Positions 1 through 46,110 of a DNA stretch of 64,000 bases are shown here, in pieces. This DNA is from Rhea pennata (Eukaryota; Chordata; Aves; Rheiformes; Rheidae), in assembly GCF_028389875.1 (NCBI RefSeq), contig NC_084671.1, forward strand, positions 24,769,083 through 24,833,082. Reading direction: 5' to 3'. The notes under the pieces are model-generated. The model searched no databases. It was not told where the DNA came from and saw nothing but the letters and a program-made list of their open reading frames with translations. A program made the position numbers and the translations under genes. Each line of letters begins with the position of its first letter. Within the stretch, counting starts at the first letter, position 1.

Positions 1-852
1 TGCACTCTTAAGCTGAAAGTCATCTCGTTTCCCATTAAAACCCTTGCTGCTTGGTTTGTAAGGACAATAACTCGAACGTTTATTGTAGAATTGTGGCAGT
101 TTTAATAGCCTTTGTCATACACTCTGGGAAACACAAACTCTTGAAAATAAGGCAGGGTTAGAAGACTGTGTACACAGAAAGTCAGCAGAGCTGCTCTAAA
201 TTACACTGTCATAACAGGCTCAGTGTCACTTACTCTCGCCTCTTTTACATAAGGACAGTCCATCTTTATTACCTCACCTTTATTAACTTGAAATATTTCA
301 GATCTCATCTATCTTACTCTACTTTGTGGATTATGACTTTATAGCATCCAATTACCCCTAATCAACGCTTCTCTCCTTTCCAAACCCAACACAGTAAATG
401 TAAAGCCTCAGGGCCAAGCTCTCCTCATGCAACTTCTCTAACTTCATTGAAGTTTTACTTCTATGAACAGAATTAAGCCTGTGGTATTCTTTGATATTTT
501 GACACTTTCAGTGCTCAGTGATATACTGCTCTTGGGCAAGTAGTAAGCACCCTTTAAGGGGAATCTGCCATGAAAGCTACAATCCCTCTCAAATATCAGT
601 GGGCAACTCACACTTATTCGTATCAGACAGAGTAAATACACTGATGTGATATGATGCCAAATTATTTGCACATTGCTTTGTCTATGCCAAATGTTATCCC
701 ACTATGGTGGTTTAGAAAGCATGACTTCACTTTCACACACTCACAACTGCAGGTGATCCTAAAATCCCTCCCCCCTCAGTGGAAGACACCTAAAGAACTT
801 ATACCCAAGTCCAACTCTACAAAAAAAAAAAGTCATGAAGATAGTTCAATAC
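1..852 (-). other. YEATS2 intron after coding exon 20 (window edge)
   Basis: AT-rich intronic sequence. I looked for the next expected YEATS2 exon here and saw none. No repeat family is recognised. Confidence 0.7.
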
Positions 853-36062
<35,210 letters not shown>

Positions 36063-36080
36063 GTTCTCTCAGCTACACCA
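36063..36080 (-). other. YEATS2: YEATS2 5' UTR part of first coding exon
   Basis: This short leader lies between a strong acceptor (a polypyrimidine run ending in tctctcag) and the start codon. It implies at least one upstream non-coding exon. Candidate donors in or near the CpG island are AG|GTGAGT with exon end at 36799 and CG|GTGAGC with exon end at 37498. I cannot choose between them from sequence alone. Confidence 0.6.
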
Positions 36081-36879
36081 CTGAGAGAAAAATAAAAGCA
36101 GTAACATTACCCAGAGCAACTTTCCAGACAGAGTTGAAACTTTCTTCTGAAACTAGAGGCATCATAGCAGGGAGGCCTGCCTTGGACCTCATGAAGCAGC
36201 TGGAACACCTCCTTCTCTAGTTGCTACAGGTCAATCCACTGCTGCAAAGCTCAGAGCTAGTCCAGTTACATACAATCCACAAATTTACACTGCCTCCTGA
36301 TCTTTGGTCTCTAAAACCCACCACAACCAGCATGCATAAAACTCCCATGACACTGGAATAACAACACAGAAAAATTAAATGACCTTTTGCTATTACTGAA
36401 CAGCTGCTCAGCTGCTCTGCAAATACACCTTGGCTCTTTCCTGGAAGGCAAATTTCTTTATGCAGAGTCAGCACATGTGAGTGGAGAAGACCAAGCCACA
36501 TGTTTGTACTAGCAACTTTTCTTCCACTTCAGTCACTGTCCGTGCAAGCAAAGGTCAAAATCCCATCCACAGCGAAGTCTGCACTCAGGTCTTAGAGGTC
36601 ACCCAGACTCAGATGGATCATCGATACTTAATACAGCCAGGATACTTTCTCAGTACTAGCACCATCACTGCCAGCATGCAGCACTTGTTCAGAGGGGAAG
36701 AGTCTCCGTGTCACTATGCTGATGGCTCTGAACCAGCCGGCATCCAAACGCACAGGGACAGAAACATACAATACTACTTGGATAACACGGGGACTCACCT
36801 ATGAAGTTACACGAGCATATACAAGTGCGTACGTGTTAACTCAAACGCGGACCACTAAGGAATTACAGCCGCCCATAGC
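36081..36879 (-). other. YEATS2 5' intron or leader region
   Basis: Sequence between the first coding exon and the CpG island. It holds the AG|GTGAGT donor at 36799, which may close a short non-coding first exon. Confidence 0.5.
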
Positions 36880-37800
36880 GTGGAACGACGTCCCAGTGCG
36901 CGGCAGTCTCCTCTCTCCGAGGCCGCCCAGGCCAACACACCCCGCAGGGACGGCCCCTCCACCGGCACTGCCTCCGAAGTCCGCCTCGAGACCTCTCGCA
37001 CCCGGACTCGCGCTTCCACACCAACACACACACGTTTTTGCTACTACGCATTTATTTTAATAAGGGGCAGTAATCGCCCACCCAAAATACCAGCACGCCT
37101 ACGCGTATCGGCAGCCGCCGAGCTCGAGAGGCGCGTCCGCAAAGCTGCCGAAACGAAAACTCGGGGGATTATTCGCGGTAAAACGCTCTTCACCTCGGAG
37201 GCGCCGGCAGCCGCGTCGGGCGCTCGCCGCTCCCGGCCAGGGCTCCGAGGTGCCGCGCCGGGGCGCCGAGCCCCTCGGGGGGCGGCGGGGAGGCCGCCTC
37301 CGAGCGGCACGCGCCGCCCCGGCACCCGCCGGCTCGCGCGCGGCCGTTGCGGCCGTTGGGGCCGTTGGGCGCCCCCTGGGGCGGGGCAGCGCCCGCGGCC
37401 CACGTGCGCGGCCGGCATTGTTCCCCTCCCCCCGCACGCGCGCACAAAGCGGCGCCGCGCGCTCCCCTCCCCCTCCGCCGCCGCCGCCGCCGCTCACCGC
37501 GCTCCGCCGAGGCGCGCGCGCAGCCGCCGCCGCCGCCGCCGCCAGCACCGGGCCGCCGCCGCCCCGCTCCGCGTCCCGCCGCGGCGCCGCGCGCTCAGCG
37601 CCCGCGGCCGCCGGCCCCCGCCGCCGCCATGAGCGCAGGCCCTGCGCGCCGCCGCCCGTCAGCGCGAGGGGAGGCGCCCGCGCAGGCGGACAGCGGCGAG
37701 GGGGCGGCGCCGGCGGCGAGCAGCACCTGCGCGGCGGGCGGGCGGGCGGCCTCGGCGCAGGTGAGCGGCGAGCGGCGCCTCCCCGGGGCGTTGGGTGGGC
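36880..37800. promoter_or_regulatory. YEATS2: YEATS2 promoter CpG island
   Basis: A dense CpG block lies just upstream of the first YEATS2 coding exon, with GC boxes, poly-CCG runs, a CACGTG E-box (37401-37406) and a GCCGCCAT (YY1-like) element at 37623-37630. Minus-strand donors CG|GTGAGC (exon end 37498) and AG|GTGAGT (exon end 36799) could close non-coding first exons. A plus-strand donor GCGCAG|GTGAGC after 37760 suggests divergent transcription too. Confidence 0.8.
37629..37760 (+). other. Possible divergent first exon opposite YEATS2 (speculative)
   Basis: ATG in GCCGCCATGA context opens 44 codons, beginning MSAGPARRRPSARGEAPAQA and ending GGRAASAQ, directly followed by a donor GTGAGC in phase 0. 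The composition is the Ala/Arg/Gly bias of any open frame in GC-rich DNA, so coding function is doubtful. A promoter-divergent non-coding RNA is more likely. The ATG also overlaps a YY1-like element. Confidence 0.25.
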
Positions 37801-40119
37801 GTTGGCTTTGCGCCTCTTTCTTTTTTTTCCCTTTCCCTCCTTTTCTTTCCTTTTTTGTAGCTTGGCTTTTTTTTTTTTACTTCAGCTTGTAGGGCAGTAA
37901 TCGGCCCGCGAGGTCAGCGGAGAGGGTGATAACGTTTCTGTTTAGCCATTTTGCGTTTTGGCATTTGCATTTTGGCGCAGTCCTGCTGTGTTGGCCAAAG
38001 CCATCTCATGAAATACGTAATAAAATTGGAAAAATATTTTAACACACACAAGGACCAGGATTAGGGGGAAAAAAAAACATGAGAAATGAGGCACAACCTG
38101 ATTGAGATCGCAGGTAATAAAATCGCGCAAGAGATGCGCAGTAGCACCTTGTTCCTCCACACCACTAGTAACCTGCACGGAACAGAGTAACGCGAGGCTG
38201 CTGTCCGCAGAAGTCCGCTGAAGGGGCAGTGTGCATGGATCTCGTCGCGTATGTGCTGCAAAAAATCCCGTGTTTGCAGCTCTTGGTATTTCATAGTCTG
38301 TTCGTCACCCACAATTGTCTAAGTAAACTAATGGATTTAATGTCACAGTTTTTGGTTTTTTTACCAGATCCTAATAACCTCTGTTGGATGTAGTTAATAA
38401 CCAACGGCACTTTGCTCCATGGTAGTCTCATTGATCCATGGAGTAAGCTGCTAACTAGCATGAATTAATGGCCAGCTCTTATTTGTATTTTCTAACTAAT
38501 TATGAAGCCACAAATTGTTAACAAATGTGCATAAGCTTAATGTTCAGGGACCAAACCTTAAAATCCTCTTTTTTCCTGGTTTCAGGACCACTACTAGAAA
38601 GGCGTTCTAATTTCTTATCAGACAATACATATGAAGTGTGGCAAATCCATTCAGACTGTTCTCATACCCAAGTTTGTATCATTTTCATGAGGAATACTAT
38701 GTGTATAATTTAATCTGATTTTATTTTCTTCCTTTTCCTTGCTTTGTGGAGAAAGGAACAGAAGGAGTTCTGCTTTTAAGATTTCAAGTATCTTCAGACT
38801 GGCTCTCATCCCTGAACATAGTTTCATTGCATTGTAGTCCATGGGGCTCCTTTCAGGAACAGTAACCTCTGCAAGCACTGAACTTGCTCTTATTTTTGGC
38901 ACCACAGTAAGAGCCACTTGATTGTTGTAAATAATCCTACTTACACTGCAAAACTGCAGTAAAACCTTGCCTTAATGAGTTTTATGTTTCATGTTGTAAG
39001 AAACTCATCACATACCTCAGTAGTAGATTTAGACTCCCTCATTCTTCTGGTGCTAGGTTCAAAACTGTTGAAGCTCATAGGAGTACTTCAATTTTCTCTA
39101 TCTCAAGGCTAAATCAAGCCTCTCTCTGCCAGTGGACAGATGAAGCAATATGCCCATTTAAGTAGGTTTTATTAAAATGCGAAATGTGCCTGACACCATT
39201 TCTAAAGAGGCATTTTATTTATTTATCTATTTATTTATTTTGTATTTTTTTCCTCTGTGCTTTTCTATCATGGAGTATATTGTGTATCAAGGACCCAGTG
39301 CTTCAGGCTTAATTTTGAAAGATGCAGAACCCACACCCAAAATACATCAAAGAAGGAAAGGGCTTGTAATATTAGCTAGAGCTCAGTGGGATACAGGACA
39401 AAAATCACAGTAGGAAACTCCGTTTGACTCTGCCACAATACCAAAAAGAAATGGTCTTTGGAAGAAGGCAAGACATGTATCTACGCTTATGTGAAGGACA
39501 AGTTCCGAGTCTGAAATCCAAACCATCTTACAAGGAAGAGGGCACCAGCAGTATAAGCTAGTATTTCACTGAAAAACAATGTAAGAGTAACTTGTAGAAA
39601 TGTGGCATTAAACCAAGTACATCCTTCATGTCAGTTCAACTGCAGTAGCAGAACCCCCTTCCTGTTTAAGCCCTGTATCAGCCATTCTACAGGTGGCACC
39701 TTTAGATGGTCAAGGGAGAGCTCATTTGGGCACAGGAAACTTCCCATTTATCTTTCCAACTTGTAATAGTGGTGGTCATCTTCCTACCATTATCTATTCC
39801 CATCTCCTGATTCCCCAAACTAACCACTGTTTTACATCCCATCTTTTTTGTCATTTCTCCAGTTTCTTTCCTTTTCCTTGCAGCCATCAGCATGCTTTTG
39901 GTGCCTGTATTCATATCAGTAGTAAGTTCCATGACGAAGGGAGAAAGATGAGCTGGGAGAGCATCCAGACTGGAAGACAGAAGAATGATAGGTGGACACA
40001 GACTTGTGAAGGGGCAGAATCCAGCCAGTAAGTGACCGAGGAAGAACAGGAGAGTTTCCTCCTTTTACAACCACCCTCCCCCCTCCTAGAATTTCTCATG
40101 ATCTAAATAAAATACAGCA
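37801..40119. other. Intergenic gap between the YEATS2 promoter and the KLHL24 3' end
   Basis: No supported coding exon. It contains a (TTTA)n stretch at 39213-39241, and a strong plus-strand acceptor (tttccttttccttgcag) ending at 39883, 223 bp before a plus-strand AATAAA. Confidence 0.6.
40106..40111 (+). terminator. AATAAA hexamer on plus strand opposing the KLHL24 poly(A) signal
   Basis: A canonical AATAAA on + lies 34 bp from the minus-strand signal. It could end a plus-strand transcript coming from the YEATS2 CpG island (see findings), or it could be chance in AT-rich sequence. Confidence 0.3.
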
Positions 40120-43100
40120 AACTATTCAAAAGGCAAATGTTTATTAGGTACATTGGATTTAAAAAAATTTCAAAGAATTATGCAGGAAATATATATTTAA
40201 ATATAACAAGTAAATGTTATTGCAATTGTGCTACATTATAAAATCACTTTTCTACTATCAGCACAATCTGAAGACCTTAATGTTATGTGCAAGGTAACAT
40301 TACATTGACTCTGCCACACACTAAGTGGTCTGCACTTTTTTGTTCAGATTTTACTTGTGCTGTACCAGAGTGTTCTTGAAGACAAGGTTAGCTCTTGCTG
40401 GAGCTAAGCCTTTTACATATCATTAAATAAAGGAACTGGCAAGAAATACAATGAGCCACTGTTTTTCCTAAAAAAAAAAAAACAAAAAAACAAAAAAAAA
40501 CCAATGCATATTCCAGGTGAAAAGAAAATATCGTAAGTTACATAGGTAACCTCTCTTTCCATGGCCAAGTAGCTCCTATTAATCTGACTCAAATTTGCTA
40601 CAGGTACACTGAAAGGAGAATGGCCTCACAGGTCCAGAGTTTACACAAATTAAATTAGTAATAGTACATTTTATTCAAGTTTATTGATTTTGCTTATTGC
40701 CATGCTTCACCATATTATTGCTTCATATTATTTATTTTAAACTACGTTTAGGACAGACACGTCTGTGTTCTGAAATATGGCAAAAATACTGACTAAAACA
40801 AGAAACTACATCTGAAGGACAGGAAGTCAAACTCCTTTGTCACTGAGGGAGTGCTTAAAATGGAAAATAGAAAAAGAAGATTGATTTTTCCCACTAAATC
40901 TGCCCTAACATTGTAGAAATCTAAGTATTCTAGGCCTATTCTGAATAAAAGGTTTAACTGTTCTTTTAGTTGAAGAATGGCAGAATTTACTTCTCTTTAA
41001 AGGACATCATTAGCATCAGTCTTACTGTCCAGACTGCTGGAGATAACAAACCAGAAGGAGCAACCCAGGCTCATTTTCACAATAGATAAAAATCTAATTG
41101 AATTCAAGGCACAGATATTTTCAAAATTTCAACACATTATTTTCTTTGGGACTAATACAAAGGAAGTTGTAATTACATTATCAACATGCTGTACATAGCA
41201 TCTTATGTGCATCATTTATAACAATTACCATAAAAGGATCACAAAATTATTCACATACACAGATGTGCACACAAACATGAGTGTAGACTGGAGCACTACA
41301 GTAGAAAGGAAGGATACATTCCTGTAAATAGAGCTTTTAGACAGTAACACTATCAAGGATATGTACTTAGAGTAACATGAATTTATGTATAAAATTAGTT
41401 ACTAAAGCCAGCTGACACAAGACCTGTGTGTGGAGAACTTACATTGTGATCACACACCTGGTGTGGGTTGGCAAGAAGCTCTCTACTGTTTTGTGATAAT
41501 GCTCCCAGCACCAACATATTCTTAATAAACTGACAGTGAAATGAATTTTTATTAATGCCATCTGAAATAATAAAACAATAAGGAAGCTTGTTTGCTGAAC
41601 ACAGAAAGAAAAAAAAACACACTGCCTAGTCCTCAACCAGATAAATTTGCTTAAAACATCTCAACACTTTGTAGATTTTTTCAGTATGTATTACTCAGAT
41701 TTTTTTTTTAATCAGGAACATCACTTAATGCACAGTCTTGTGTGCTTGAGAGTCTACATTCAGATGAAAACATTCACCTTACTTCAGAGTGATCAAGTCT
41801 TGAATGGGCTTTTGCCATCTTTAGTGGCAGAGAAAACTAGATACACTTCTCCCTTTGGGCCACTAGGAAAACCGAACGTTTGCCACTGGAAGACTTTGAT
41901 AACACACACATCTTGATCTCTCAGACTGAAAATAGTTAACAAATGTGAAATATTTTTACCAACAGAGTTTGTGCATGAAACTGCAAACTGGAAGAGCATC
42001 CAGAAAGTCCTGTTTTTCAGCAAGCCTAGAAAAATGCACAAACCCCAACAGCACTGGGTTTTCCTTCTTCTGGTCCCCCCTCAGAGCTCCTCTCTGCCCT
42101 ACCAGCTAAACCTGACAGAACTCCAGCACACCACCCTTCCATGAGCAGGGGGAAACCTGAAATCCTGAGAAGTGGGACTGCTTCTTGTTTTGTCCTTGCA
42201 CCTCAAATAAAAATAGGATAAATTGAGTAATCTAAGATCATGTGGTGAACTCAAGTATTCTGAGGAAGAACTCCTACCACTCAGCAGTTTTCTTGCTCTC
42301 AAGGACAGGGGAATCAAAAAGCTTCCTGGTCTCTCAGTGCTAGAGTGAAAAGCAAAGTGCTGAACCTCTGAAACACATGCTGGACATGCACTGTAAAATT
42401 AACTGTCTGATGGTACGAAAGGAAGAGATTCCACAACATACGCCTCTTTAGACGCTAACAGGAAGGGAACTTAGAGGTAAAGTGAATGATCACCAGGTGG
42501 TGTTACATGCTTGATGGTTGAGAAATAAAGGGATACATGGTATATCTAAAAGCACTACAATGCTTATCTACATAGAACCTTTGTGAAAGCAAGCTACAAA
42601 GCAGCATCAAATTTCTTTTCAGTTGATAACATATTGCAGAAGAATGGAAGGACAGATCTCATGAGATTTCAGCAGGGAGGAGAGGACATGAAGAGGGAGA
42701 AAGACAACATTTGCTTTCACTTCCTTGAAGTATCTTACTATTAAAGATAACTGTTTAGCAAAGTATTAGAGAACTCAGCAATTGTTTTTGGTCCAACTTT
42801 GGAGAGACCTGAGAGCTTTTCCCATGCATTGTTAGACTGAAGTTGTATCTCTGAGCAGATGATCACTACTCTGGAGCTGTCAAACCTGTTACTATTCATG
42901 CTGGCAATTATAATAGTGGAAGATAATCAAAATGTTCTGTCCCAGAATGAGACCAAGGCGGGGGTGGGGGGGGCACAAAACAATACATAACCCCCAACTT
43001 GCTGTCCAAGCACATTAAACAGCAATCAGGTAAATCTGCATGACAGTGCAAGTTTTAATCTTTGAATCCAGCTATACTTAAGTGAAATGCATCAGAGAAC

Positions 43101-45909
43101 AGATGACTTAGGAATGTGACTTCCTAAATAATATATCCTTCTGTAAGTGTTATGCTTTCATTAAACCAAAGTGGAATTGTTCTCTTCTAGTATATCTGAA
43201 AATATTATTTTAACAGAGCAGGTCAGAAGTGCAAGTCATTTACAGAGTCAAAAAGAAAAAAAAGAAAGAAAGAAAAACCACAAAACAACTCCCCCCCAAA
43301 ATACCTGACTTGTTTTTAACAAAATCATTGTAGGAATAACTGCTATTTTAGCAATACTCCACACACTTAATGTTCAGCATTGAGTACAGGTTCTGAAGAA
43401 CTGCAAGCAAAGCTTTTCTTCTACATTTTTGCATTTACTGGTTCATTAAACAACTATTTTCAAAAATAATAGCTAACAGTAATAAAGTATATAAATTGTT
43501 AAGAAAAGATGAGTAAACTATAAACTGAGTCTTCAATACAATAAAAGCAGTATCTTGCTATTTACAGAGTACTGCAGTGCTATAAACACAGAATAAAGGA
43601 TACCTAAGCATAAACAACATTAAGAGCAGCTTAACATGACAATCAACATTACAAGTCTTAATACAAATAGGAAGGAAATAATAGGAAAGGAGAAACTTTC
43701 TCAAATTCTCTCTCTAGTGAAGTGCTCCTATCATTTACATTTTCATTTACAATGATGGGACAAGTTGTATACAAGTGTTAGTATATAATATCAGTTACTG
43801 GGCAATTACCATTGCTATCAACAGATCTTATTCACAGGTACTGAAATTACCTTTTCAAAGTGAGCAGAGACAAGAAACTTAGAAAAGGATTAATTCATCT
43901 GATTGTTTTATCTTACATTACTTTTTAGTACTGTAAGTATTTTACTGAATAACTTTCTATTTAGGGCAATACAGATGTACACACGCAAGGATCAATTTGC
44001 TAATTACATCACTGATATGCAAAGATTTGATTATTAATATTCTTAACATATACAACCAGTGTTTGGTATTTAGACAGAAACTGAAATCCATGTATTTTCC
44101 TGAGGTTACAAGTTAATGCATCACGAAGTGCAGCTCCCAGTGCTCTTTAAAAAGATATGACTGTGTATTACTGAAAATGACAACTGCAAATTTGGCATAG
44201 GTTCACTGAGGGTCATAATTTCCATCTCATGAAGTACTCTGGGAAAACGGATGGCTAAGAGAGTCCAGTGGAAAAAAAAACAGTGTTCCAAAGACAGTGC
44301 TTGTTTTCACCCTCCTGAGCAAGTGACCAGAACCCTGCAGGCAGGGCTGTCTCTGCAGGGGCCTTATGCTTTTTTCTGCCCTGGCACAGACCAACCACCC
44401 TACTGGCTGCTGTCCTTAGATTCCTTTGAAAAAGGAGTTCCTGATGTTTCTAGTGATTAGCAGGAACCTGGTATGTAGACAACCCTACTCATTTTCCAAC
44501 TCTTAAGTGCTCTTTCAGTTTTCACGAAATTGTGTCTCAGTTGTACAACTGTCTACTGAGAATAAGACAACCTAGTACAGAAATCTAATGAGAATTTAAA
44601 AGAAGCATCTTCACTGGAAAACAACAACAACACACCCAAACAACACTATGTCAAAATACAGGAGGCTCATGGGCTTCAAGATTCACCAAAACTCTGGGCT
44701 TCAAAGCTAGCATGCTACCTGGCAGTTACCTCATATGGCTACATGGACAGGTCCAAAGGTATTTTTCTGGTTACAGGAAGAACTTTTCAGGAGCCTCCTT
44801 ATCTATGGCCAAGTAGGTTATACTGCAGAACAGCTGGACTGCTGTAAGTGATTGTCTGAATAAAGGCTAAGAAATACTTAATGGATACTCTGAATCTCTG
44901 CAGATGAGTTAGTTTGAAGACCAACTTGTAAGCTGTGGGGTACAATCTGAGTCCCTACCTCCATCACCACTTGATTTATAATGTGATTCACAGAAGCAGA
45001 AGAACACAAAGTTAGTTGTCCTTAATTCCTTGAGGAGTTAGAGAAATTTTGCAACAAGCAAACAGTAAATCCAGGAACTTTCAGAGTTCAGCTGTAGTGT
45101 TCAAGATGTCAAAAACTGGGATTCAAGATCTGCCTCACAGATGCGTGCCTACTTCCCAGTGGTCACTAGTTTTCCATGTCATGTAGCCTTGTGTGATAAG
45201 CATTTAGCAACACTATGAATAAGGTCCATAGTGTTAAGGTACATCACTGCAGTATGATGCAGTAGCACAGAAAACCACCAAGATGTCACTGTTCTCCTTC
45301 CAAGGAGAGCATTCCTCAAAGATTCTAGTATTTTTCCTATGTAACTGATTTTATTTTTTTAAAAAAAAAATCTCAAACCATGCATGATCTGAAATAAAAT
45401 CTACTTGGTTAAGCCAAGTAATCTGCTTGTGAGAACACTGTGCATATGAATTATGTAAGCTATTTTTAAACATAGGCAATTATCCTAGATAATTTTTTGA
45501 ATTTTACTTGCCTATGTATCTTTTCAACAACCAGAATCTGAAACAACTTGTAGACATCGCTGCTTAGGATACAGGCACAAATGCTTGTGAAGGCACTTTC
45601 CCCACAAAACTTCCAAGTTTTTAATTACTTATCACACAGAGGGCAAAACTTTCTGAACACTAGTACAAAGTACTATTACTGCACTCATATCAAAGCACAC
45701 TGCATATACAGTTAAACTGGTGTTACTGGATAGATACGTAGACTTGTAAGTTAACTTTTTTTTTTTTTGGAAGGCACAAGATACAATTTTTTCATTTGCC
45801 AGTTAGGGAAAGGACATTTTCCCGTTTCAGGAATCTTTAAAAACCTGTCTTGCAGCAGACCACTGGATTCATTCATGCCATCTCCTTTGTTACTGTTGGG
45901 TTTTTTGTT
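40120..45909 (-). other. KLHL24: KLHL24 3' UTR (about 5.8 kb, end predicted)
   Basis: There is no splice-compatible coding sequence after the KLHL24 stop. The stretch is continuous AT-rich DNA with many TTTATT/ATTTA-type elements and several AATAAA signals on the minus strand, for example near 45351, 41549 and 40670. The most distal strong signal is at 40140-40145. A multi-kilobase 3' UTR agrees with what is known for mammalian KLHL24. AU-rich elements suggest regulated mRNA stability. The exact cleavage site is inferred, and alternative shorter ends are likely. Confidence 0.65.
40140..40145 (-). terminator. KLHL24: Candidate distal poly(A) signal for KLHL24
   Basis: AATAAA on the minus strand (TTTATT on +). 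It is followed within about 20-45 nt by a T/GT-rich stretch (TTTGCTGTATTTTATTT). It is the last such signal before the intergenic gap toward the YEATS2 promoter. Confidence 0.55.
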
Positions 45910-46110
45910 CTACAGTTTAAAGCCTTTTTCATTATATCTATGAATTGTCACACAGCCATGATATGATACTGGCCTGGGCATGGCTGCTACTCCTGTGATA
46001 ATGCCTGTTGCAGGGTCATAACAAAGGATAGTGTCTGTGGCTTCACCGTTTTCTCGTCTTCCACCAAGGATATATATTTTTCCATTACACACAGACATGC
46101 CACAATTCTC
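45910..46110 (-). CDS. KLHL24: KLHL24 coding exon 6: last Kelch blade and stop codon
   Basis: Residues 535-600 and a TAG stop (45912-45910): ENCGMSVCNGKIYILGGRRE, NGEATDTILCYDPATGIITG, VAAMPRPVSYHGCVTIHRYN EKGFKL. The acceptor is tttgaaacag. The exon runs on as a long 3' UTR. Confidence 0.97.
   Translation of the reverse strand, partial: ENCGMSVCNGKIYILGGRRENGEATDTILCYDPATGIITGVAAMPRPVSYHGCVTIHRYNEKGFKL

Noticed and set aside
36880..37900. Long open frames on both strands (up to 250 codons) in the YEATS2 CpG island
   Set aside because: Stop codons are rare in DNA this GC-rich, the translations are Ala/Arg/Pro/Gly low-complexity, and no family is recognised. Only the short piece before a donor at 37760 is kept, as a speculative divergent exon.
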